59,579 nt of DNA, from positions 1 to 59,579 of the forward strand of contig JAZOCU010000038.1 of the NCBI GenBank assembly GCA_045596625.1, in the 5' to 3' direction. The position numbers and the translations under genes were made by a program. Below the pieces are notes generated by a model that saw only the letters and a program-made list of their open reading frames with translations, was not told the DNA's origin and made no database searches. Below, in pieces: positions 27,036 through 34,299 of this stretch. Source of the stretch: Firm-04 sp045596625 (GTDB lineage Bacteria > Bacillota > Clostridia > Oscillospirales > Ruminococcaceae). Position 1 is the first letter of the stretch; each line of letters opens with the position of its first letter.

Positions 27036-28418
27036 TTATCTGCGATCGGTTCCTCTGCCGCTGACACGGCGGGGACGCTGCTGCTTTTGTTTTTTATACA
27101 GCACAAAAAAGACGATGCACACTATGACATAAAGCAGTGTCAGTACCAATGCAGAGAGCAATGCGATCTTCAAAAACTGTGATGTAAAGAATCCGGGAAT
27201 CAGACTCAAATTATATCGCCAGAAGGAACGTTCCACAGAGTTTCCTGCAATCAGATCGATCTGTGCGAGGATCTCTCCGGAATAACGCAGCTGAATCGTT
27301 CCCAGCTTTTGCCCTTGTTTGACAGGTGCCTGCACATTTTCATCAATGGTGATGATCCGCTGCACTTGATTGATATCCATGGTATTGCACCAGATGCAGG
27401 AATAGCCTTCTGCGGGCTTGAGGATCACAAAATTGCTTCCATCGGCATTGGCCACTTCCACTTCATCAATCTCAGTATTGGTAGTCAGTACCTTTTCGTA
27501 GGTAAGATGGGAGAATGCCCAGTTGACAATGGTACGAGCATCCTCAAGATGATAGAAATGATTGTTGCCGTCCTCATCATACATCGGAGCATTCAGACAG
27601 ACCAGCAAATAATTGTTGCCATCGCGGGAGGCTTTGCAGGCAATGGATCTGCCGCCCTCCTGCAGATTTCCTGTTTTGATGCCGCGGACACCGGCGCAGT
27701 AGTATTTGGTATCCGGATCATACATAGTATTGGAATGGCTCCACGCCCATGTTTCGCTTTTTCCTTGAGTTTCTGCATTGGCAGGCGTATAGTTTGTTGC
27801 ACAAGCGATTTTTTCAAATTGCGGTACAGACATGGCATAGTACAGCATTCGGATCATATCGCGGGCTGTAGTGACCTGCCGTGCGCTGTATAAGCCGGTG
27901 ACATTGGTAAATCTTGTGTTTTGCATTCCCAGTGAAGCAGCCTTTTCATTCATCTTTTCCACAAGGACTGATTCATCACCGTCGCCGTAATAATGAGCAA
28001 GCATCGTGGCGGCCTCGCAGGAGGAGGTCAGCAGCATAGCATACAGCAGATCCTCGATGCTCAGCGTATCTCCGGAATTGATTCCGGCATAACGCAGATC
28101 GGTAGGATAATCATAATCCGAAAGCGGATCGAACATACTCTGTTCTGCGGTGATTTTTACATTGGAAATATTGATGCCGCTTTCCAGAATAACGATTGCA
28201 GCCATAACCTGGGTCAGCGTTGCCGGCATTTCCTTCATATTGGCATTTTTTTCATAAACGATCGTGTTGAGATCCATATTAAGCAGAACGGCAGCTTCAC
28301 TGGCAACGGGTTCTGTTGGAGCAAAGCTCAGTGCCTTGGCATGATCTGTTGGCAATAGCCCAATGCCAAGTACCAGTGTCATAAGAAAGGATACGATACG
28401 AAGGGGCATATGTTTCAT
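27036..28418 (-). CDS. DacF-type D-Ala-D-Ala carboxypeptidase homologue lacking the catalytic motifs
   Basis: A 460-residue S11-peptidase-fold protein with an N-terminal signal peptide and a C-terminal membrane helix (SQFLKIALLSALVLTLLYVI) followed by a basic tail. The SxxK motif is replaced: the equivalent stretch reads MPATLTQVM, so the nucleophile serine is Thr67 and the lysine is Gln70. The SxN motif reads SSC (132-134). Only KTG remains (near residue 247). The intact DacF at 38122-39276 shows what is missing. It is full length and in frame, so it is probably a pseudo-enzyme with a binding or scaffolding role rather than a decaying gene. The ATG at 28418 follows AGGAGAGG; a TTG seven codons upstream overlaps that site. 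Confidence 0.85.
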   Translation of the reverse strand: MKHMPLRIVSFLMTLVLGIGLLPTDHAKALSFAPTEPVASEAAVLLNMDLNTIVYEKNANMKEMPATLTQVMAAIVILESGINISNVKITAEQSMFDPLSDYDYPTDLRYAGINSGDTLSIEDLLYAMLLTSSCEAATMLAHYYGDGDESVLVEKMNEKAASLGMQNTRFTNVTGLYSARQVTTARDMIRMLYYAMSVPQFEKIACATNYTPANAETQGKSETWAWSHSNTMYDPDTKYYCAGVRGIKTGNLQEGGRSIACKASRDGNNYLLVCLNAPMYDEDGNNHFYHLEDARTIVNWAFSHLTYEKVLTTNTEIDEVEVANADGSNFVILKPAEGYSCIWCNTMDINQVQRIITIDENVQAPVKQGQKLGTIQLRYSGEILAQIDLIAGNSVERSFWRYNLSLIPGFFTSQFLKIALLSALVLTLLYVIVCIVFFVLYKKQKQQRPRRVSGRGTDRR

Positions 28419-28540
28419 TGCAAACCTCTCCTGTTTCAAGATTTTTTCATATCATTTTTATTATAACAGATTTCTTGAAAAAATGGAATACCTTTTTGCG
28501 TTTTTTTCGCAAAACGGTTTACGAATCGAAAAAAATATGC

Positions 28541-28546
28541 TACAAT
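28541..28546 (+). promoter_or_regulatory. -10 of the promoter for the cytoplasmic metallophosphoesterase-mscS pair
   Basis: -10 TACAAT (28541-28546), preceded by TATGC and, 17 bases upstream, a weaker -35 TTTACG (28518-28523). Confidence 0.6.
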
Positions 28547-28587
28547 AACAATGATACCATGACGACTGAGAAAAAGGAGAGAAACAA

Positions 28588-29334
28588 TTGGTTTATATCA
28601 CAGGAGATACGCATGGAGATATCTCCAGATTCCGTCATCGTCTGCTGAAAAAAGCAACGTCGGAGGATGTTCTGATCGTATGCGGTGATTTCGGATTTTT
28701 CTGGGAAGATTCCAAGCAGGAGCAAAAGCTTCGGAAAAAATTGGCTGCATTGAATTATACCGTTGCCTTTGTGGATGGCTGCCATGAGAATTATGATCTT
28801 CTGGAGCAATATCCTACACAGGAATGGAACGGTGGTACGGCTCGGATCATTGCTCCGAATCTGGTGCATTTGCTGCGAGGAGAGATCTATACCATTGCAG
28901 GGCACAGTTTTTTCACCTTCGGCGGTGGGCACAGTCAGGATTTTGAGTTCCGCTCAGCCAAGCATTGGTGGGAACGGGAACAGCCGACCTATGAGGAGAT
29001 CGTTCATGCTGCAGAAACGCTGAAAAAGCATGGCAATCAAGTGGATTATATCATTACGCATGAGCCGCCTGCCTCCTTAAAAGACTGTTTGCGTGTGGAT
29101 ACGCTGCAGCGTTTGGAAATGCATGCATTTTTTGAGGATCTGGTGCAGATGTGTCAGTTTTCCGCATGGTATTTCGGAAAATGCCATATGAATCGTTATA
29201 TCCCCATTAAATATTATGCGCTGTTTGATGATGTGCTTCCGATTAAGGATACACAGCAAAAAAAACAGCAGAAATCTAAACAGGAAAAATCAGAAGGAGA
29301 TTCTAATTATGTTGATCACAGCATCGACCATTGA
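28588..29334 (+). CDS. Cytoplasmic metallophosphoesterase
   Basis: A 248-residue calcineurin-like phosphoesterase. Motifs: GDTHGD (residues 6-11), CGDFGFFWED near 35, DGCHENYDLL near 70, and ITHEPP near 155. It starts at TTG 28588, the only start spaced correctly from AAAAGGAGAG; the frame has no better ATG. It has no signal or membrane segment. The C-terminal 26 residues are Lys/Gln-rich and are encoded partly inside the next gene, which it overlaps by 26 bases. Substrate unknown; similar proteins are annotated serine/threonine or nucleotide phosphatases without proof. Confidence 0.85.
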   Translation: MVYITGDTHGDISRFRHRLLKKATSEDVLIVCGDFGFFWEDSKQEQKLRKKLAALNYTVAFVDGCHENYDLLEQYPTQEWNGGTARIIAPNLVHLLRGEIYTIAGHSFFTFGGGHSQDFEFRSAKHWWEREQPTYEEIVHAAETLKKHGNQVDYIITHEPPASLKDCLRVDTLQRLEMHAFFEDLVQMCQFSAWYFGKCHMNRYIPIKYYALFDDVLPIKDTQQKKQQKSKQEKSEGDSNYVDHSIDH

Positions 29335-30166
29335 AGCCGGAGCACAAGCCGTTGAAGATACCGCAAGCTTTCTCAATAGTTTGTGGAATCGCTTTGAATC
29401 CTTTTTACCCACGCTGCTGCTGGCATTGGTTGTTTTTGCAGTAGGTATGCTGCTTTCCCGTTTGATCCTGAAGATCGTATCCCGTGCTATGAATCGTGCC
29501 AATGCAGATGGTACTGCCGCCAGCTTTGCAAAATCCTTGCTGCAGATTCTGCTGTATACGCTGCTGGGCATCATTTGTCTGAGTGTTCTGGGCGTTCCTA
29601 TGACCAGTATTATTGCTGTAGTCGGTGCTGCCGGTCTGGCAGTGGGTCTTGCTTTGCAGGATAGCCTGTCCAATCTTGCCGGCGGCTTCATTATTCTTTT
29701 TGCAAAGCCCTTCAAGGCAGGCGATTATATCATTGCAGGCGGTACGGAAGGCCATGTAGAATCGGTTTCAATTCTGTATACCAATATTATTACCAGAGAC
29801 AACCGCTCGGTTTATTTACCGAATGGTATGCTTTCTTCCGGTCAGATGACCAATCTTTCGCAGCGTGGTACGCTGCGGGTAAGTGTACCTCTTGCGATCG
29901 CCTATGATGCGGATTTCGATAAGGCAAGAGAGGTCCTGCTGGATGTGCTCAATGAAAATCCCAAGATTTTGCAAATGCCGGAGCCTGTGGTTGTGATGTC
30001 CGGCCATGGAGATAATGCGATACAACTCAGTGCCGGATTCTGGGTCAACAGCGAGGATTATTTTTCAGTATCCGGCTCGGTATATGAGGCCGCGAAGCGT
30101 GCCTTGGATGCCAACGGGATCGAGATCCCTTATCCGCAGATCTGTGTGCATCCGACAGAAAAATAA
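29309..30166 (+). CDS. mscS: MscS-family small-conductance mechanosensitive channel
   Basis: A 285-residue membrane channel that releases solutes on hypo-osmotic shock. Three N-terminal transmembrane segments are present: LPTLLLALVVFAVGMLLSRL, LLQILLYTLLGIICLSVLGV, and the pore helix region VVGAAGLAVGLALQDSLSNL with the family's glycine/alanine-rich pattern. The beta domain (GHVESVSILYTNIITRDN, PNGMLSSGQMTNLS) and C-terminal alpha/beta domain follow. The ATG at 29309, after GAAGGAG, overlaps the phosphoesterase gene by 26 bases, so translation is likely coupled. Confidence 0.93.
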   Translation: MLITASTIEAGAQAVEDTASFLNSLWNRFESFLPTLLLALVVFAVGMLLSRLILKIVSRAMNRANADGTAASFAKSLLQILLYTLLGIICLSVLGVPMTSIIAVVGAAGLAVGLALQDSLSNLAGGFIILFAKPFKAGDYIIAGGTEGHVESVSILYTNIITRDNRSVYLPNGMLSSGQMTNLSQRGTLRVSVPLAIAYDADFDKAREVLLDVLNENPKILQMPEPVVVMSGHGDNAIQLSAGFWVNSEDYFSVSGSVYEAAKRALDANGIEIPYPQICVHPTEK

Positions 30167-30314
30167 CAGGGATCGCCTTCTTGGGATGCATGGAATACGC
30201 TGTGCGTTGTGAGCTGTGAAGGATGCTTCTCAAAACAAAAACAAAAAACAGATCCGGAATGGATCCTCTGATGCGGAAAGAGGCGAAAAATGCTGCTTCT
30301 TTTTGCGAATCTGC

Positions 30315-30343
30315 TTGACAAATTCGTTGTATTATGGTAAAAT
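30315..30343 (+). promoter_or_regulatory. Strong sigma-A promoter of rnpB
   Basis: -35 TTGACA (30315-30320), 17-base spacer ending TATGG, -10 TAAAAT (30338-30343). Transcription would start close to 30350, the 5' end of the RNase P RNA. Confidence 0.85.
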
Positions 30344-30348
30344 TACTG

Positions 30349-30699
30349 TGTGAGCAGACTGTGCAGTCGCGGCAGCGTTTAGGCTGACGAGGAAAGTCCG
30401 GGCATCACAGAGCAGGGTAACTGCTAACAGCAGCCGGAGGCGACTCTAGGGCAAGTGCAACAGAAAGAAACTGCCGGCATTTTTTGCCGGTGATGGTGGA
30501 AAGGCGGGGTAAGAGCCCACCGGAGCGTATGAGAGTACGCTGCCATGTAAACCCTACCCGATGCAACGCCGATTGGTGCAGATGTCCGCAACGTTTGCTC
30601 GACGGGGCATTTGCAAAGGCGGCTTGAGCGATTCGGCGACGAATCGCCTAGATAAATGACTGCACCCGACAGAACCCGGCTTATAGGTCTGGTCACATA
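30349..30699 (+). ncRNA. rnpB: RNase P RNA, bacterial class A
   Basis: The catalytic RNA of RNase P, which trims tRNA 5' ends. Conserved core blocks are GAGGAAAGTCCGGGC (30389-30403) and ACAGAACCCGGCTTA near 30670. The P1 helix can be drawn between GTGAGCAGAC (about 30350) and GTCTGGTCAC (30687-30696), which sets the boundaries. The length, about 350 bases, and the overall layout match the ancestral A type rather than the Bacillus B type, as in many Clostridia. Its own promoter and terminator flank it. The protein RnpM, a known RNase P modulator in Bacillus, is encoded at 11094-11378. Confidence 0.95.
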
Positions 30700-30703
30700 C
30701 CAC

Positions 30704-30745
30704 AGCCGATGCGCAGACTTGTTCCCGCATCGGCTTTGATGTTTC
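30704..30745 (+). terminator. Terminator after rnpB
   Basis: AGCCGATGCG (30704-30713) pairs with CGCATCGGCT (30726-30735); the U-run after it is imperfect. Confidence 0.65.
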
Positions 30746-30774
30746 AAATTTTATCACAGAACGGAGAACCTTTT

Positions 30775-31365
30775 ATGTCTCGCTTCTTTTCAGCACTGCT
30801 GAGTATGTTGCTTTGCTGCCTAGTTCTGACCGGATGCAGCGGAAAATCCGAAAACTCCGATTCCGATCTCAGCAGTATTGGTCAGGATATGGTGATCATT
30901 CCATCTTCTTTGCCGGAGAATTTTACCATCAGCATCCCCGGGGATTTTACTACAACATCCTCTGCTTCTTTCGATGAATACTATGTCAAGGATGATGCTT
31001 CTATTATTATCACCGATGATCCCATTGCCATTTCCGGTGAAAAGGTAGAATCGTATATGAAAAAAGTGAAGGAATCCTATGAGAGGACCGCAGATCAATA
31101 TGTGGTGTTTTCCGAGGAGTATCCGACCATTCATGATACGGATGCCTGTATTTTGGAGTTCGGATATGCCATTGTCGGTGCTGATGCTCGGCAGGAAATG
31201 CGCTGTATGACTGCTGTGCTGATTCATCATGATGTGGCTTATGTCATTACCTGTAAAAGCCGTGCCGAAACATTCGGACTATATCGGCAGGCATTCCGTG
31301 CTTGCATTGAAAGTATTCGCATTCAAACACCGCCAATTGAGACCGATAGCGTTGTGATTCATTGA
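30775..31365 (+). CDS. Lipoprotein with a PsbP/Mog1-like fold (predicted), unknown function
   Basis: A 196-residue lipoprotein: a short signal and a lipobox ending LTGC with Cys21. The mature part reads like the PsbP/Mog1/DcrB-type alpha/beta sandwich: FTISIPGDFTTTSS, an ASIIITDD strand, a long helix with KVESYMKKVKESYERTA, then VAYVITCKSRAETFGLY and a final helix ending SIRIQ. That fold assignment is by pattern only. No enzymatic residues are evident. It lies after the rnpB terminator and may be read from rnpB read-through or a weak promoter; none is obvious. Confidence 0.75.
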   Translation: MSRFFSALLSMLLCCLVLTGCSGKSENSDSDLSSIGQDMVIIPSSLPENFTISIPGDFTTTSSASFDEYYVKDDASIIITDDPIAISGEKVESYMKKVKESYERTADQYVVFSEEYPTIHDTDACILEFGYAIVGADARQEMRCMTAVLIHHDVAYVITCKSRAETFGLYRQAFRACIESIRIQTPPIETDSVVIH

Positions 31366-31487
31366 AAATGTGTAAGTTACTTCCGAATTGTGAACGGATT
31401 CGCAATTGATTTGTTGTCAAAATGCACAAAGCGTATATGAGAAACCGCACAGAAATGCCAATCTTTTGGATTTTTTCAAAAAGGGAT

Positions 31488-31515
31488 TTGACAAATCTGA
31501 TATTTGTGGTATAAT
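31488..31515 (+). promoter_or_regulatory. Sigma-A promoter of the minD-like gene
   Basis: -35 TTGACA (31488-31493), 16-base spacer ending TGTGG, -10 TATAAT (31510-31515). It drives a leader of about 145 bases. The rest of the gap 31366-31487 is AT-rich and shows nothing recognisable. Confidence 0.8.
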
Positions 31516-31626
31516 AATAGAATAAGTTATTTATGTGCAATTCCGTCTGATTGACGCAGCACTGTATATTATATTCTCTTTTGTTTGATTCTTGATTGCT
31601 TTGCGGCGGGGGACTTGCCGTAAGGT

Positions 31627-31651
31627 GGGCGACTGTGTTTGTACAGCGTCC
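31627..31651 (+). promoter_or_regulatory. Leader hairpin abutting the Shine-Dalgarno of the minD-like gene
   Basis: GGGCGACTGT (31627-31636) pairs with ACAGCGTCC (31643-31651), with one bulged A and one G-U pair; the loop is six bases. It ends two bases before GAAAGGAG. A smaller CGGC/GCCG stem (31604-31620) precedes it. Confidence 0.45.
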
Positions 31652-31667
31652 GGAAAGGAGCATATTT

Positions 31668-32408
31668 ATGTCTAAAATGATTGCTGTTACCTCCGGAAAG
31701 GGCGGAACCGGAAAATCCTCAATCTGTGCCGGTATCGGTTATACGCTTGCCAAGCAAGGCAGCCGTACTCTGATCATTGAGCTGGATTTCGGTTTGCGCT
31801 GTATCGACATCATTTTCGGAATGACCGGTCAGATAAAATATGATCTGGGCGATGTTCTGGCAGGTAAGGTATCTGCGCTGGATGCAGTCAGCCGTGTGCC
31901 GATGGCAAGCAATCTGTTTGTGCTTTGTGCACCGAAGGATCCTTTCCTTTCCGTTACTGTTGAGCAGATCAACAAGATCTGCCGTTCTATCCGTAAATAT
32001 TATGATTACATCATCATTGATACCGGTGCCGGCATCAATAACCATGTGTTTGATATCGTAGAGCAGGCAAACCTGATTCTGGTCGTGACCACACCGGATC
32101 CGATTTGTGTGCGTGATGCCCAGATGATGTCTGATGAATTCTATCATCGCGGCAACCGTCGTCAGCGTCTGATTATCAATAAGGTCAGCAAAAAGGCGAT
32201 CGGTGCCGAGCTTGTGCGTGATCTGGATGAGATCATTGATACCATTGGCGTCCAGCTTATTGGTGTGGTGCCGGAAGATTACGATCTGGTAATTGCAACC
32301 GGCAAGGGTGAACCGATTCCTTCCACAGCGCCCAGTCTCGCAGCATTTGATGCGATTTCCAAACGTCTGCGGGGAGAGAATGCTCCGCTGACGGTGAAGA
32401 TCGGTTGA
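31668..32408 (+). CDS. MinD-like ATPase lacking the membrane-targeting helix
   Basis: A 246-residue deviant-Walker ATPase of the MinD branch. The P-loop SGKGGTGKSS is at residues 8-17, LDFGLRCIDIIFG near 43, DTGAGI near 121, and GVVPEDYDLVIATGKGEP near 205. MinD normally recruits MinC at the membrane to position the division septum. Here the chain stops shortly after ISKRLRGENAPL, where canonical MinD continues about 20 residues into the amphipathic membrane-targeting helix. No minC or minE is nearby. It may be a soluble MinD relative with another role. ATG at 31668 after GAAAGGAG. Confidence 0.85.
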   Translation: MSKMIAVTSGKGGTGKSSICAGIGYTLAKQGSRTLIIELDFGLRCIDIIFGMTGQIKYDLGDVLAGKVSALDAVSRVPMASNLFVLCAPKDPFLSVTVEQINKICRSIRKYYDYIIIDTGAGINNHVFDIVEQANLILVVTTPDPICVRDAQMMSDEFYHRGNRRQRLIINKVSKKAIGAELVRDLDEIIDTIGVQLIGVVPEDYDLVIATGKGEPIPSTAPSLAAFDAISKRLRGENAPLTVKIG

Positions 32409-32468
32409 TGTGTTTCAGCCGTATGGCAATGGATATTCTGACTCCATTACAGAAAGGATGACTACGTA

Positions 32469-32873
32469 ATGACAATTGCTTTGATAGCTCATGATGCGAA
32501 AAAAGAATTGATGATCCAGTTCTGTACTGCATATTGCGCTGTTTTGTCCCGTCATGCACTCTGCGCAACAGGCACGACCGGAAAACAGGTGAGTGAGGCA
32601 ACCGGTTTGCCCATTAAGCGTTTTCTGAGCGGATCTCAGGGTGGCGGACAAGAGATCTGTGCCCGTATTTCCTGCGATGAAATCGATGTGCTGTTGTTTT
32701 TCCGTGATCCCAATAACCCGAAAATGGCAGATCCCAACGATATGAATCTGCTGCGCCTTTGTGATGTGCATAATGTTCCGGTTGCAACCAATATTGCAAC
32801 TGCTGAGGCTCTGATCCTTGCTTTGGAGCGTGGCGATCTGGATTGGCGTGAGATTGGCAACCCCGGAGTATGA
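32469..32873 (+). CDS. Methylglyoxal-synthase-fold protein with catalytic residues replaced
   Basis: A 134-residue member of the MGS-like fold. The phosphate-binding ATGTTG (33-38) and AHD (7-9) are intact, and it aligns without gaps to E. coli MgsA. At the active site, however, GGDQ reads GGGQ (Gly60 for the catalytic Asp71), Ala87 replaces His98, and Asn90 replaces Asp101; Asp80 (Asp91) remains. It therefore probably does not convert dihydroxyacetone phosphate to methylglyoxal. It may bind a phosphorylated ligand as a regulatory domain. It lies 60 bases after the minD-like gene and is likely co-transcribed. Alternative view: a divergent subfamily using different residues. Confidence 0.85.
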   Translation: MTIALIAHDAKKELMIQFCTAYCAVLSRHALCATGTTGKQVSEATGLPIKRFLSGSQGGGQEICARISCDEIDVLLFFRDPNNPKMADPNDMNLLRLCDVHNVPVATNIATAEALILALERGDLDWREIGNPGV

Positions 32874-32891
32874 TCCTATTTGTATTCACCG

Positions 32892-32921
32892 ATTGCCCCT
32901 TTCTTCAAAGGGGCAATTTTT
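32892..32921 (+). terminator. Intrinsic terminator after the MGS-like gene
   Basis: TTGCCCCTTT (32893-32902), tetraloop CTTC, AAAGGGGCAA (32907-32916), then TTTTTG. It lies in the hisS leader, so it could also attenuate hisS. Confidence 0.8.
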
Positions 32922-32945
32922 GTGTATTGGAAAGGAAGGTTTGAT

Positions 32946-34265
32946 ATGGCAAATTATTTGAAAAGACCCAATGGCACTGAGGATGTAACACCGAAAAATA
33001 TTCACAAATGGCTGACTGTGGAAAAGGTTGTGCGGGAAACCGCGGAATGCTTTGGTTTTTCGGAGATTCGTGTGCCTACCTTTGAAACCACAGAGCTGTT
33101 TCATCGTTCGGTTGGTGAAACGACCGATGTGGTGCAGAAGGAAATGTATTCTGTAACTGCAAAAGAAACTGTATATACACTGCGTCCCGAGGGTACTGCC
33201 GGAACGATCCGTGCAATGCTGCAAAATGGTATGCTGGCAGAGGCGCTTCCGCAGAAAGTGTTTTATGTGCTTTCATGTTTCCGTCATGAGCGTCCGCAGG
33301 CAGGCAGATTGCGGGAATTCCATCAGTTTGGTATTGAAATGGCAGGCAGTGCTTCGCCCTATGCGGATGCTGATGTGATCATGGTTGCAAAGCAGATTCT
33401 GGATACTCTTGGGCTCAAAAATATTCAGCTGCATATTAACAGTATTGGTTGTCCAAAATGCCGTGCCAAGTATTTTGATGCGCTGCGTGCATATTTTGCC
33501 GATTCTGTGGATACGCTTTGTGAGACCTGCCAGGGCCGTATGCAGCGGAATCCTATGCGGATTCTGGATTGCAAGAGTCCTGTTTGCAAAGAAATCGCTG
33601 CCGGTGCTCCTAAGATCCTTGATTATCTTTGCGAAGAGTGTACAGAGCATTTTGCTGTGTTCCGCAGCGCACTGGATACAATGCAGGTGTCCTATATTGT
33701 AGATCCTACCATCGTGCGTGGCTTGGATTACTACACCAAAACTGTGTTCGAATTTATTACCACCGATATCGGGGCACAAGGAACAGTTTGTGCCGGTGGT
33801 CGGTATGATGGCTTAATCGAGCAATTGGGCGGACAGTCTGTACCGGCATTGGGCTTTGGTATGGGTCTTGAACGTTTGATTCTGACTATGGAGCATCAAG
33901 GGTGTGAATTTCTGCAGCCCGGCTCATGTGAGCTGTATATTGCACCTATGGAGGATGCTGCACGTCCTGAAGCAATGCGTCTGGCAAATCTGCTGCGAAA
34001 GAACGGCAGCCGCGTAGAATATGATCTGGCAAATCGTACCTTTAAGGCACAAATGAAATATGCAGATAAGCTGGGTGCGGAATATCTGTTGGTATTGGGC
34101 TCCAATGAGCTGGAAACCAAACAGGCAAAGCTGAAAAATATGAAAACCGGAGAACAGCTGCCGATTTCTCTGGGTGACGATTTTGAAGATGCCTATACAG
34201 CGATCGTATTTTCCGATCTGTTTGGGGATTCTCCCATCGGAGAAACGCTGATCCCGAAGAACTGA
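32946..34265 (+). CDS. hisS: Histidine-tRNA ligase
   Basis: A class II aminoacyl-tRNA synthetase of 439 residues. It begins with PNGTEDVTP; motif 2 (VLSCFRHERPQAGRLREFHQ) is near residue 105-122; the histidine-specific LDYYTKTVFEF is near 262; motif 3 GFGMGLERL is near 306. A C-terminal anticodon-binding domain follows from about 335. The ATG at 32946 follows GAAAGGAAGG; a longer frame through the terminator hairpin upstream is not used. In many Clostridia hisS is followed by aspS; here it is followed by the PBP2 gene 34 bases later. Confidence 0.96.
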   Translation: MANYLKRPNGTEDVTPKNIHKWLTVEKVVRETAECFGFSEIRVPTFETTELFHRSVGETTDVVQKEMYSVTAKETVYTLRPEGTAGTIRAMLQNGMLAEALPQKVFYVLSCFRHERPQAGRLREFHQFGIEMAGSASPYADADVIMVAKQILDTLGLKNIQLHINSIGCPKCRAKYFDALRAYFADSVDTLCETCQGRMQRNPMRILDCKSPVCKEIAAGAPKILDYLCEECTEHFAVFRSALDTMQVSYIVDPTIVRGLDYYTKTVFEFITTDIGAQGTVCAGGRYDGLIEQLGGQSVPALGFGMGLERLILTMEHQGCEFLQPGSCELYIAPMEDAARPEAMRLANLLRKNGSRVEYDLANRTFKAQMKYADKLGAEYLLVLGSNELETKQAKLKNMKTGEQLPISLGDDFEDAYTAIVFSDLFGDSPIGETLIPKN

Positions 34266-34299
34266 ACTCGATTTCCTCGCAAGGAGGCGCTGGTACTGC

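Noticed and set aside
30167..30314. Possible small hairpin GATCC/GGATC between mscS and rnpB
   Set aside because: Short stem without a T-run; no convincing terminator or RNA.
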